From VRUE01 sp963824215 (GTDB lineage: Bacteria > Actinomycetota > Thermoleophilia > Solirubrobacterales > 70-9), in the NCBI GenBank assembly GCA_963824215.1, contig CAWGOE010000004.1, forward strand, positions 1,116,001 through 1,180,000: a stretch of DNA of 64,000 nucleotides. The letters are read 5' to 3'. This document shows positions 7,317 to 15,726 of this stretch, in pieces (the first letter of the stretch is position 1; every line of letters begins with the position of its first letter). The notes beneath the pieces were generated by a model. That model had not been told where the DNA came from and did no database searches. It saw only the letters and a program-made list of their open reading frames with translations. The position numbers were made by a program, and so were the translations under genes.

Positions 7317-9272
7317 TCAACCGTCGAAGAGCGGCGAAAGCGGGTTGAGCGACTTGGCCTTGGCGTAGGCCCGAACTGCCGCCGCAGCCTGCCCGTTCTG
7401 CGCCTCGATCCGGGAGAGGACGAGCCAGGTGCGCCAGTTGGTCGGCTCTCGCTCGGTGGCCGCACGCGCCGCTTCGACGGCTGCCGGGAAGTTGCCCTGC
7501 TGCTCGAGAACGAGCGCCTGCTGGAGGCGCGGCGAGGCGGCGCCCGGCTGCACGTTCTGGGCGGTCCTCGCCTGCTCCAAGGCGCCGCTCAGATCGCCGG
7601 CGCGAGCGTCGGCCTCGCTGCTGCGCACGAGGCTGGTCGAGGCGAGCGGAATCGCGATCGCGACGATCGCCGCCAGAGCCACGACAGCGGCCGCGATCCG
7701 GGGCGCAAGCGGCAACCCCCTCCGCTCCTCATCCTCGGCGCGGCGAGCGCCGTTGAGCAGCACAGAGGCCAACAGAAGCAAGGCAACAGGCAGCACCGGC
7801 AGCTGCCACATCCAGTCGAAGGCGGCGGCGATGCAGAACGCCACGCAGCCCGCGAGCGCGGCCGCCAGCAACGAGCGCTCGGCGGCCTCGGCGCGAAGCA
7901 GGAGCGCGCAACCGCCACCGAGGACGACCCCCAGGAACCCCAGGAGCAGGGCAAGGCCGACGATCCCCAGCTCGCCGAGCGTCTGCAGGTAGAGCGAGTG
8001 AGTGTCGCGGACAATCTCCGGCACATCGGCGTTGCGGGCCCACCAGTACTCGAAGGTGCCCGAGCCGGTGCCGGTCAAGGGCTCGCTCGCGTTCTCCTTC
8101 ACCGCCGCGCTCCAGAGCTGGTAGCGGTTCTGCCCGGCGGTGCTGCTGAGCCGTTCGGTTCCCTTGCCCGGGCTGCCCTTCTCCTTGAATTCCGCCCACC
8201 CGTCCGAAACCCGACCGGGCGCGCCGGCGGCGCCGGCGACGACCAGCGCGACCAGCACTCCCGCGCCCAAAGCGATCAGGGCGTTGCGCTGCGGCACCCG
8301 CGTCCAGGCGGGTCGGGTGCGATCTCGAGTGGCGCGGTCGACCGCCGCCCGCAGCAGGCCGACCGCAACGCAGACAACCAGGACGATGACGAGCAGCTCG
8401 TCCCCCTGCTGGTCGGCGGTGGCATTGAGCAGGCCGTCTTGGAGCGCGTCGCGGCTGCTGGCAGCAAGCAGCAGGATGAGGCTGCCCAGCCCCGAGAGCG
8501 CCAGGGTGGGCAGCAGCGCAAGCCGGTCCGAGGTCAGCGCCACGAACAGCAGGACGGCGACTACACCTGCGGCGATGCCAGCCCGAGAGAGGGTGAAAAA
8601 GGCGGTCAGCGCGAGTAGCGGCAGAGCCGCCGTGGCGACGGAGCGCCAGAGGGTCGTCTTGGCCCGGGCCGCCATGTGGAGGATCAGCGGCGCCCCAATC
8701 GCGATCAGGGCCGCAAGCCCATTCCAGTAGTGCAGCGGGTAGGAAAGTCGTTCCCTGTTGCTGGTGAGGAACTGCGCGGTCTGGTCAGCCGCCGGAAACC
8801 AGGCGTGGTGCAGACGGGAGAGCAACGCGATCGCGGCGATGAAGACGATCCCGGCGCCGACCGCGGCGACCACCCGGCGGGCGCTCTCGCGGTCGCGGCT
8901 CAGCAGAGCGAGCCCGAAGACCCCGAGATAGGTAGCGACGCGAGCCAGGTCGGCCGAGGTCTTCTCGACGCTCTCCGTCCAGGTCAGGCTGAGGGCGGTC
9001 CAGGCGACGAACGCGGCCAGGAGGCCGAGGCCGGCCAGCGCCAGTGGGCCGGGCCGACGGCGGGGTAGCGCGCCCACCAGGACGCCGACGAGGACCACCC
9101 ACCAGACCGCGATTCCGACCTGATCGTGGACGAGCGGGTCGTAGCCGCCACCCTCGAGGCCGAGGTAGGCGACGAGGCCAAAACAGAGGAACCAGGTCCA
9201 AACGGCGGCCCAGTCGATCCTCCCGGCAAATTCCTGCCCGGCGTCGCTTGACCGAATCGAAGAGGCGTCCAT
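7317..9272 (-). CDS. O-antigen ligase / polymerase family membrane protein with C-terminal TPRs
   Basis: A 651-residue integral membrane protein. There are roughly a dozen hydrophobic segments between residues 20 and 560, with a large loop containing NRERLSYPLHYWNGLAAL and a second loop (ENASEPLTGTGSGTFEYWW, then DTHSLYLQTLGELGIVG) typical of the Wzy_C/O-antigen ligase family. Residues about 565-650 form two or three TPR-like helical hairpins (LEQARTAQNVQPGAASPRL, WLVLSRIEAQNGQ). Proteins of this layout join or polymerise lipid-linked glycans at the outer face of the membrane. The substrate is not predictable; no other polymer assembly genes flank it. Confidence 0.8.
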   Translation of the reverse strand: MDASSIRSSDAGQEFAGRIDWAAVWTWFLCFGLVAYLGLEGGGYDPLVHDQVGIAVWWVVLVGVLVGALPRRRPGPLALAGLGLLAAFVAWTALSLTWTESVEKTSADLARVATYLGVFGLALLSRDRESARRVVAAVGAGIVFIAAIALLSRLHHAWFPAADQTAQFLTSNRERLSYPLHYWNGLAALIAIGAPLILHMAARAKTTLWRSVATAALPLLALTAFFTLSRAGIAAGVVAVLLFVALTSDRLALLPTLALSGLGSLILLLAASSRDALQDGLLNATADQQGDELLVIVLVVCVAVGLLRAAVDRATRDRTRPAWTRVPQRNALIALGAGVLVALVVAGAAGAPGRVSDGWAEFKEKGSPGKGTERLSSTAGQNRYQLWSAAVKENASEPLTGTGSGTFEYWWARNADVPEIVRDTHSLYLQTLGELGIVGLALLLGFLGVVLGGGCALLLRAEAAERSLLAAALAGCVAFCIAAAFDWMWQLPVLPVALLLLASVLLNGARRAEDEERRGLPLAPRIAAAVVALAAIVAIAIPLASTSLVRSSEADARAGDLSGALEQARTAQNVQPGAASPRLQQALVLEQQGNFPAAVEAARAATEREPTNWRTWLVLSRIEAQNGQAAAAVRAYAKAKSLNPLSPLFDG

Positions 9273-9344
9273 CTGGTTTATCTGGAAAGGTGCAGAAGCT
9301 CGACTGCGGCGGCCATCCTATTGACGACCAGGGACCGAACCGAG

Positions 9345-9977
9345 ATGAAGAGACGGATAGCTGGAATTGGCTTTGTGGCAGCGCTCTCGTTGGCGCTGCC
9401 GACGTCTGCCATGGGCGAAGAAGAAGCCAGCTCCGTGGTGCCGCCCGAGAACTCCGCCGCGACGCAGTACACCGAGGCGCTGCCGACCGCGGGCGGGGAC
9501 AAGGAGGCGCACGGCAACGGGCGCAAGCCATCGCCGGCGAAAGTCCTCGGCGCCAAGAACGCCAAGCGACTCGAGTCCCAGGGCAAGGAGGGTCGCGAAG
9601 TGGCCCAGATAGTCGCGGAGACGGCGCCGACTCCGGCGTCGGCGCCGAGCACGGCCGAGGAGCCGACCCGGCCACAGGGGCCCTCGTCGCAGGGCGACAC
9701 CAAGAGCACGCCCGAAGGGGAAGGCGATGAAGCTGGCGGGGCTGGGCCCGGGAAGGGGTCGGGGCCACCCGATCGCCCCAGCGAGTCGCCGGCCACCAAA
9801 CCAACGCCGGTGTCCACCGAGCTGCCAAGCGGCTCTTCGGGGTTCGGTGAGGTGATCGCCGAGGCGACCGGCTCTTCGTCCTCGGGTCAGCTCGGGGCGC
9901 TGCTGCCGCTGGCGATCATCGCCACGATCGCCTGGTCGCTCGGTTATTTCTGGCGACAGAGACGACCGGTCGAGTAG
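9345..9977 (+). CDS. secreted hypothetical protein with C-terminal membrane anchor
   Basis: A 210-residue protein with a clear signal peptide (MKRRIAGIGFVAALSLALPT). A long low-complexity region rich in Pro, Glu, Gly, Ser and Thr follows, then a C-terminal hydrophobic segment (LLPLAIIATIAWSLGYFW) ending in RQRRPVE. The layout is that of a type I surface protein whose disordered stalk crosses the cell wall. ATG 9345 is preferred over TTG 9321 because it gives the better signal peptide. It is followed 3 bases later by the glycosidase gene. No domain was recognised. Confidence 0.7.
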   Translation: MKRRIAGIGFVAALSLALPTSAMGEEEASSVVPPENSAATQYTEALPTAGGDKEAHGNGRKPSPAKVLGAKNAKRLESQGKEGREVAQIVAETAPTPASAPSTAEEPTRPQGPSSQGDTKSTPEGEGDEAGGAGPGKGSGPPDRPSESPATKPTPVSTELPSGSSGFGEVIAEATGSSSSGQLGALLPLAIIATIAWSLGYFWRQRRPVE

Positions 9978-9980
9978 CAA

Positions 9981-11459
9981 ATGCGCGACCTTGCCTCCGC
10001 TCGAGGGCAACGCGCCCCGGCCACAAAGCTGTTGGCCTTGCTCACGCTCGCGGCCCTGGCCACGCTTGCCTGGGGGACGACCTCGGCGAGCGCCGGCGTG
10101 CGAGCGCTGAATACCGGCGTCTCCTATGTCTACGACAACGACGTCGCCGCCTTCGACAACGCGAAGCGGGCGGGGGTGAAGATCGTCCAGACGCCGCTGC
10201 GCTGGGCCTCGGTCGCTCCGAGCAAAGTTCCAGGCTCCTGGAACCCGGAAGATCCTGCCGACCCCAACTACGACTGGGAATTCATCGACCAGTGGGTAAC
10301 GCGAGCTGTCGCGGCGGGCCTGACGCCGGTGCTGCAGGTGCGCGGAGCGCCGCTCTGGGCACATCGCTGTCACTCCGGCGAGACCGACGTCCCCTGCAAC
10401 CCCGACCCCGCCGCCCTCGCCGCCTTCTCCACCGCGGCGGCCCGCCGCTACAGCGGCAACTTCGGCGGCTTGCCGCACGTCATCTACTGGCAAGGCCTGA
10501 ACGAGCCGAACCTGAGCCTCTTCTTCGAGCCCCAGTTCGAAGGCGATAAGCCAATCTCGCCCCACCTGTACCGAGTGTTGATCAATAGCTTCTACGCGGC
10601 GATCAAGGCGGTCGATCCCTCCAACCTGGTGATCGCCGGGGGGCTCGGGCCGATCGCCGTGCCCAAATACACGATCGGGCCGATGCGCTTCACCCGGCTG
10701 CTGCTCTGCATGCACGGCCACAACAAACCGCGCCCGACGAAAGGCGACTGCGAAGGCGGCGTCCACTTCGACATCTTCGACATGCACCCCTACACGACCG
10801 GCGGCCCGAGCCACGAAGGCGGCGTCAACGACGTCCAGCTCGGCGACCTGGCGAAGCTGAAGACCCTGCTGGCCGCGGCTGACCGGGCGGGCAGGATCAA
10901 GGGCGCCTTCAAGCACACGCCACTTTGGATCATGGAGATGTCCTGGGACACCAATCCGCCGGACCCGGGCGGCCTGCCGATGAAAATCGAGAGCCGCTGG
11001 ATCGCCGAGGCGCTCTTCAACACCTGGAGCCTCGGGATCGAATACTTCTTCTGGTACAGCCTGCGCGATCCCGAGCCCGAGCCGGAGCTGCCCTTCAGCT
11101 TGAGCCTCAACAGCGGGCTCTACTTCCGCGGGCCGAACGTCGCCGCCGATCAACCCAAGGAAATCCTCTTCGCCTTCCGCTTTCCCTTCGTCTCCTACCC
11201 GCGCGACAAAGGGCTCTTCTTCTGGGGCCGCACGCCGTCGAGTCAACCCGGGCGGGTGACGATCGAGATACGCAAGCGCGGTCACTGGCGCAAACTGGCG
11301 ACGATGCCGGCCAACGAAGCCGGCATCTTCCAGGGCCTGGCGAAACGTCGCTACGGCCGCAACAAGAAAGGCGCCGTGCGGGCGATCTTCAAGGGCGAGA
11401 CCTCGCTGCCGTTCTCGATGAAGCCGGTGCCGGACTTTCCCCACCCGCCGTTTGGCTAG
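9981..11459 (+). CDS. secreted clan-A glycoside hydrolase
   Basis: A 492-residue exported protein: signal peptide in residues 1-38, then a (beta/alpha)8-type catalytic domain. QGLNEPN places the acid/base at Glu175 and WIMEMSWDT places the nucleophile at Glu319, the spacing expected for retaining clan GH-A enzymes of the GH5/GH39/GH42-like superfamily. A beta-rich tail (VTIEIRKRGHWRKLATM) follows from about residue 420. It lies 3 bases after the membrane-anchored stalk protein and probably shares its transcript. The family number and substrate cannot be fixed by eye. Confidence 0.82.
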   Translation: MRDLASARGQRAPATKLLALLTLAALATLAWGTTSASAGVRALNTGVSYVYDNDVAAFDNAKRAGVKIVQTPLRWASVAPSKVPGSWNPEDPADPNYDWEFIDQWVTRAVAAGLTPVLQVRGAPLWAHRCHSGETDVPCNPDPAALAAFSTAAARRYSGNFGGLPHVIYWQGLNEPNLSLFFEPQFEGDKPISPHLYRVLINSFYAAIKAVDPSNLVIAGGLGPIAVPKYTIGPMRFTRLLLCMHGHNKPRPTKGDCEGGVHFDIFDMHPYTTGGPSHEGGVNDVQLGDLAKLKTLLAAADRAGRIKGAFKHTPLWIMEMSWDTNPPDPGGLPMKIESRWIAEALFNTWSLGIEYFFWYSLRDPEPEPELPFSLSLNSGLYFRGPNVAADQPKEILFAFRFPFVSYPRDKGLFFWGRTPSSQPGRVTIEIRKRGHWRKLATMPANEAGIFQGLAKRRYGRNKKGAVRAIFKGETSLPFSMKPVPDFPHPPFG

Positions 11460-11483
11460 CCGGTTGCCGTAGTTCGCTGGAAC

Positions 11484-11532
11484 TACACTCCCGCGCGTGA
11501 GCACTGATCGAACTAAGCGAGCGCCCCGGTGA
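11484..11532 (+). promoter_or_regulatory. candidate leaderless leader ORF overlapping the ugd start
   Basis: A -10-like TACACT (11484-11489) is followed seven bases later by a GTG at 11497 that opens an 11-codon ORF, VSTDRTKRAPR. Its TGA (11530-11532) overlaps the GTG start of the dehydrogenase at 11529. The dehydrogenase has no visible ribosome-binding site, so translation coupled to a leaderless leader peptide is plausible. A short hairpin (GTAGTTC/GAACTAC, 11469-11486) overlaps the -10. No experimental or conservation support is available here. Confidence 0.3.
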
Positions 11533-12777
11533 AGGTCGGAATCGTCGGCCTCGGCTACGTCGGGCTGCCGCTGGCCGTCGGCTTCGCCGAGGCGGGCAAC
11601 GACGTCGTCGGGCTCGATGCCGACGGCCGCAAGATCGAGGCGCTGAATGAGGGACGCAGCTACATCGAGGACATCCCCGACGCGGTCCTCGCCCCACTTG
11701 GAGACCGCTTGCGGGCCACGTCGGACGCCGCCGATCTCGGCGCCTGCGAAGCGGTGGTCATCTGTGTGCCGACGCCGCTGACCGGCTCGCGCGAGCCCGA
11801 CCTCACCTACCTGATCGACTCGGCGACCGCGCTCTCCAGCGTCCTGGAGGCGGGCCAGCTCGTCGTACTCGAGTCGACGACCTACCCGGGGACGACGCGC
11901 GAGCGGCTGCTGCCGATCCTCGAGGAGTCCGGCTTGGCCGCTGGCCGCGATTTCCACCTCGCCTTCTCGCCGGAGCGGATCGACCCCGGCCGCACCGACT
12001 ACACGGTGCGCACGACGCCGAAGCTGGTTGGCGGCGTCACGCCGGCCTGCGCCGAGCGGGCGCGCGAGCTCTACTCGTTGATCTGCGACGAGGTGGTCGT
12101 GCTCTCGACCCCCGAGGCCGCCGAGCTGGCCAAGCTCCTGGAGAACATCTTCCGCTCGGTCAACATCGCCCTGGTCAACGAGCTTCTCCCAGCTCTGCGA
12201 CCGGCTCGGGATCGACGTCTGGGAGGTGATCGAAGCCGCGGCGACCAAGCCCTTCGGCTTCATGCGCTTCGACCCGGGGCCCGGCATGGGCGGACACTGC
12301 CTTCCCGTCGACCCCTTCTACCTCGCCTTCAAGGCGCGCGAGCACGACTTCTATCCCGAGTTCATCGAGCTTGCCGGCAAGATCAACCGCGCCCAGCCCG
12401 CCTACTGCGTCGACCGCATTGCGCGCGCCCTGAACGAGGCTGAAAAGTCGGTCAAGGGCTCGAAGGTGCTTTTGCTCGGGATCAGCTACAAGGCCGGGGT
12501 CGGCGACATTCGCGAGTCGCCGGCGCTGGAGATCGTCGGCTTGCTGAACGAGCTGGGCGCCGAGGTCTCCTACCACGACCCCTTCGCGCCGGAGCTCTCC
12601 GAGTTCGGCCTCCGCTCGGTGGATCTCGACGAGGGCCTAGCCGCCGCCGACCTTGCAGCGATCGTCACCGCCCATCCTGGGATCGACTACGGCGCGGTTG
12701 TCTCCACGACGCCGCTGACGATTGACTTCCGCGGCGTCACGCGGAAGATCGAGGCGCCGAACTTGATCCAGCTGTAG
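11529..12777 (+). CDS. nucleotide-sugar dehydrogenase (UDP-glucose/ManNAc type), frameshifted
   Basis: NAD-dependent dehydrogenase oxidising the C6 of a UDP-sugar for surface polysaccharide synthesis. The first frame gives the Rossmann domain (VGIVGLGYVGLPLAVGFAEAG), CVPTPL, ESTTYPGTT and AFSPERIDPG. It is in frame to about 12182 (SVNIALVNEL), after which homology jumps to another frame with LCDRLGIDVWEVIEAA, FDPGPGMGGHCLPVDP (the catalytic Cys region) and a complete C-terminal NAD-binding domain to 12777. Both halves are intact, so a single one-base insertion near 12183-12190 explains the break. It is either a recent null mutation or a sequencing error. Its end overlaps pabAB by 41 bases. 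Confidence 0.85.
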
Positions 12778-14929
12778 CTGGGCTCGCTGGATGGAGGTCG
12801 CGGGCCAGATCCAGATCTGGATCGATCGCCCGCATCGCCGCGCCCGCCTTCAAGAGCATCTCCTCATACTCGGCCACCGGATCGGACTGCATCACGATCG
12901 CTCCTCCGCTGCCGATCGCGGTAGAGCCCCCGTCGACGACGATCGTCCTGATCGCGACGCTGAGGTCGCAGCGGCCGCCGAGCCCGAGGTACCCGATCGC
13001 GCCCGAGTAAACGCCCCGCGCCTCGCCCTCGAGCCGGTCGATGATCTGCATCGTCCGCCGCTTCGGCGCTCCGGTCATCGAGCCGGGGGGAAAGCAGGCA
13101 CGGACACAGTCAGGCACAGTGAGCTCGGCGCGCAGCAACCCCCTCACGGTCGAGACGAGCTGATGGACGGTCTCGTAGCTCTCCACCTGCATCAGGCGGG
13201 GAACGTGGACGGTGCCGACCTCGCAAACGCTGCCGAGATCGTTGCGCAACAGATCGGCAATCATCAGGTTCTCCGCCCGATTCTTCTCGTCGCCGCGCAG
13301 GTGCTCGGCAAGGCTGACGTCCTCCGCCGGGTTCGCCCCGCGACGGCAGGTCCCCTTGATCGGCTTCGCCTCGACCCAACGGTCGCGGCCCACCTTGAGG
13401 AAGCGCTCCGGCGAGGAGCTGAGCACCGCCGTATCGCCGAAGCGGAGGAAGGCCGAGAAGGGCGCCGGGTTGACGCGGCGCAGGGCGCGATAGAGCGCGA
13501 GCGGCTCCGCGCTCGAGTCGGCCTCAACCCGGTTCGTCAAGCAGACCTCATATGTCTCCCCCTCAGCAAGCAGCCGCTTGCACTCAGCGATCTCATCGAA
13601 GTAGCGCTCACGCGAGCGAGCGAGCCGGAACTCGACGGGGCTCCCCCCTCCGCCCTCCAACGGAACCGGTTCGGTAAGTGACAGCGCCGCGAGACGCCGC
13701 TCCGTCGCCTCGATCCAGGCCTCCGCCTCCTCTTCGCCGCCGGGCTCGGCAAGCGCGAGCAGGTAAGCGCCCCCCGCGGCGTGGTCGAAGGCGATCATGC
13801 GGCCTGCGAAGACAAACGCCGCATCGGGCAGAGGCGACTCGTGCGCCGCATCCCCCCCGCACTCAGCCTTCAGCTCATAGCCGAAATAGCCGGCGAAGCC
13901 ACAGTTGAGCTCAAACGGCAGCTCCGACGACACAACTTGCAGGCGCTGCGTTTCGGCGGCGAGGTACTCGAAGATCGATTCGCGCCGCACCTCGACCTCA
14001 CCCCGACACTCGACCCGCACCTCGCCAACGCCAACGTCGTAGGCGATCTTTGCTCCCAGCGGGCCGCTGTCATCGCCGATGAAGGAGAACCGCGCCCCCT
14101 CGTCCACCCGACTGCTGTCGAGCCAAAACGCGTTCCCGCTCTCGCCGTACAAGCTGACGAAAGCCAGCTCGGGATCGACCAGCCCATCGATCCTTCTCAC
14201 TACGAGCTGCCGTGAGGGAGCGACGGGGACACCCCCGCCCGGACTCGCGGCCGGTCCGGATGCTGGATTCGGGTTCGAAGGCCGAGTGGCCGGCCGCTCT
14301 GAGTATCCGCCCGTTCGGGGGTGTCCCCGTCGCTCCCCTTCGCTGAGCCTGCGGAAGTTCTCGACGAGCTGGCGACCGTGCTCCGTGCAAACAGACTCAG
14401 GATGGAACTGCACGCCCCAGAAGGGTCTGTGACGGTGTTCAACCGCCATCAGGATCCCGTCGCTTGTCCAGGCGATCCCGCGCAGCTCGGGTGGAAGCGG
14501 CTGCTCAACGCAGAGCGAGTGGTAGCGAACCGCCTGGAACTCGCGCGGGATGCCGTCAAACAGAGGTGAGTCGTCGTGGAGGACAGCGCTGAGGCGACCA
14601 TGCATGGGCTCCGGCGCAGCGACGACCTCCGCGCCGCAAAGCGCGCCAAGGCCCTGGTGCCCGAGGCAGACGCCCAGCAGCGGCACATCCGCTTGCCGGA
14701 TTGCCTCGGCGCAGACGCCGAAGTCGATTTCGCGGTCCGGCCGGCCCGGACCGGGCGAGATGACGACATTGTCGAAGTCGAGGCCGCTCAGCTCGTTCCA
14801 GCCCGCCTCGTCGTTGCGGACGACCAGCGGCTCCTCGCTGTTTACCTCGGCCAGCAACTGGAAGAGGTTGTAGGTGAAGGAGTCGTAGTTGTCGATCAGC
14901 AGCGTCTTCAACCGGGCCGAGGTTGCCAC
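12737..14929 (-). CDS. pabAB: aminodeoxychorismate synthase, PabA-PabB fusion
   Basis: A 730-residue fusion. Residues 1-200 are a class I glutamine amidotransferase (LIDNYDSFTYNL; Cys88 in LLGVCLGHQGLG; His176 and Glu178 in VQFHPES). Residues about 240-720 are a chorismate-binding PabB/TrpE-type domain (IKGTCRRGANPAED, GTVHVPRLMQVESYETVHQL, FPPGSMTGAPK). It would convert chorismate and glutamine to 4-amino-4-deoxychorismate for folate. PabB rather than TrpE is inferred from the adjacent divergent pabC. The start GTG 14929 is tentative (TTG 14911 is the alternative). The linker, residues about 198-238, is encoded by a 122-bp inverted-repeat element. Confidence 0.9.
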   Translation of the reverse strand: MATSARLKTLLIDNYDSFTYNLFQLLAEVNSEEPLVVRNDEAGWNELSGLDFDNVVISPGPGRPDREIDFGVCAEAIRQADVPLLGVCLGHQGLGALCGAEVVAAPEPMHGRLSAVLHDDSPLFDGIPREFQAVRYHSLCVEQPLPPELRGIAWTSDGILMAVEHRHRPFWGVQFHPESVCTEHGRQLVENFRRLSEGERRGHPRTGGYSERPATRPSNPNPASGPAASPGGGVPVAPSRQLVVRRIDGLVDPELAFVSLYGESGNAFWLDSSRVDEGARFSFIGDDSGPLGAKIAYDVGVGEVRVECRGEVEVRRESIFEYLAAETQRLQVVSSELPFELNCGFAGYFGYELKAECGGDAAHESPLPDAAFVFAGRMIAFDHAAGGAYLLALAEPGGEEEAEAWIEATERRLAALSLTEPVPLEGGGGSPVEFRLARSRERYFDEIAECKRLLAEGETYEVCLTNRVEADSSAEPLALYRALRRVNPAPFSAFLRFGDTAVLSSSPERFLKVGRDRWVEAKPIKGTCRRGANPAEDVSLAEHLRGDEKNRAENLMIADLLRNDLGSVCEVGTVHVPRLMQVESYETVHQLVSTVRGLLRAELTVPDCVRACFPPGSMTGAPKRRTMQIIDRLEGEARGVYSGAIGYLGLGGRCDLSVAIRTIVVDGGSTAIGSGGAIVMQSDPVAEYEEMLLKAGAAMRAIDPDLDLARDLHPASPATAGSSSAPRSSA
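14216..14337. repeat. 122-bp palindromic element inside pabAB
   Basis: Exact 22-bp inverted repeat: arms 14216-14237 and 14316-14337, separated by 78 bases that contain a smaller GCGGCCGG/CCGGCCGC pair. The arms include GGGGACACCCC, which also appears in the 122-bp inverted repeat at 35943-36064. It lies wholly inside the coding sequence and corresponds to the Pro/Ser/Gly/Arg-rich linker joining the amidotransferase and chorismate-binding domains. Confidence 0.85.
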
Positions 14930-14930
14930 A

Positions 14931-15689
14931 ATGGCCAGCGTGCCCGATCCGCGCCATGGCGTCTTCGAGACCCTGCTCGTCATCGACGGTCGAGCGGTCG
15001 AGCGCGACGCCCACGTGGCGCGCCTCGAAGCGAGCCTCGCCGAGCTCTACCCCGATCGCGACCCCCCGTCCCTCGACGTGCCGGTGGAGAGCGGTCCATA
15101 TGGACACCTTCGCACCGGCACGTCCGATGTAACGCGACCGAGCGATGCAGCGCTGCGCATCGTCGTGGCGCCGAGCGCCGGCCGGAAGCTCGAGGCCTCC
15201 ACCGCCGTTCGCGAGGTCGAACGACGACAGAGCCCGGTCGCACTGCACAGCCTGCCGGTCCCCGGTGGCCTCGGCGCGCACAAGTGGGCCGATCGCGGCT
15301 TGCTGGACCAAGCGCACGCGAGCCTGCCTGCCGATGCACTGCCGCTGATCGTCGATCTGGACGGCGCCGCGCTCGAGGCCTCACGCGCCAACGTCTTCGC
15401 GATCCGCGACGGCGCCCTCTTCACACCCCCGCTCGATGGCCGGATCCTGCCCGGCATCACGCGGATGCGGGTGCTGGAGAGCGCTGCCACCTGCGGAATT
15501 GAGACTCATCAGGCGCCGCTCTTCGGCAGCGATCTGCTCGCCGCCGATGAGGTCTTCCTCACCGGCTCGGTGCGTGGCATCGAGGCAGCCGGCTCGCTGG
15601 ACGGGGCGGTGCTTGCGGGCGCCGGGCCGGTGTCGGCCGAGCTCGCCGCCGCGCTGCGCCGCGCATGGTCCGGCGCCCCGGTCGCCTAG
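14931..15689 (+). CDS. pabC: aminodeoxychorismate lyase (class IV aminotransferase fold)
   Basis: A 252-residue PLP-dependent lyase releasing pyruvate from aminodeoxychorismate to give p-aminobenzoate. The fold-type IV pattern is visible: HGVFETLLVIDGRAVERDAH near the start, the lysine in GLGAHKWADRGLL for the Schiff base, and AADEVFLTGSVRGIEA near the end. The ATG at 14931 has GAGG eight bases upstream, and lies one base from the proposed pabAB GTG on the other strand. With pabAB it forms the complete pABA branch from chorismate. A branched-chain aminotransferase relative is the main alternative, but the pabAB context argues against it. Confidence 0.85.
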   Translation: MASVPDPRHGVFETLLVIDGRAVERDAHVARLEASLAELYPDRDPPSLDVPVESGPYGHLRTGTSDVTRPSDAALRIVVAPSAGRKLEASTAVREVERRQSPVALHSLPVPGGLGAHKWADRGLLDQAHASLPADALPLIVDLDGAALEASRANVFAIRDGALFTPPLDGRILPGITRMRVLESAATCGIETHQAPLFGSDLLAADEVFLTGSVRGIEAAGSLDGAVLAGAGPVSAELAAALRRAWSGAPVA

Positions 15690-15726
15690 TCCCTCCCAGT
15701 CCGGTCAGATAGGGTTCCGCGCCGCT

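Noticed and set aside
9318..12287. 989-codon open frame on the minus strand
   Set aside because: It runs antisense through three genes with clear families and signal peptides, and its translation is Arg/Gly/Val-rich with no domain; a shadow frame of high-GC DNA.
12737..14929. Assignment as anthranilate synthase trpEG
   Set aside because: Domain content alone allows it, but the divergent pabC and the absence of other trp genes favour aminodeoxychorismate synthase.
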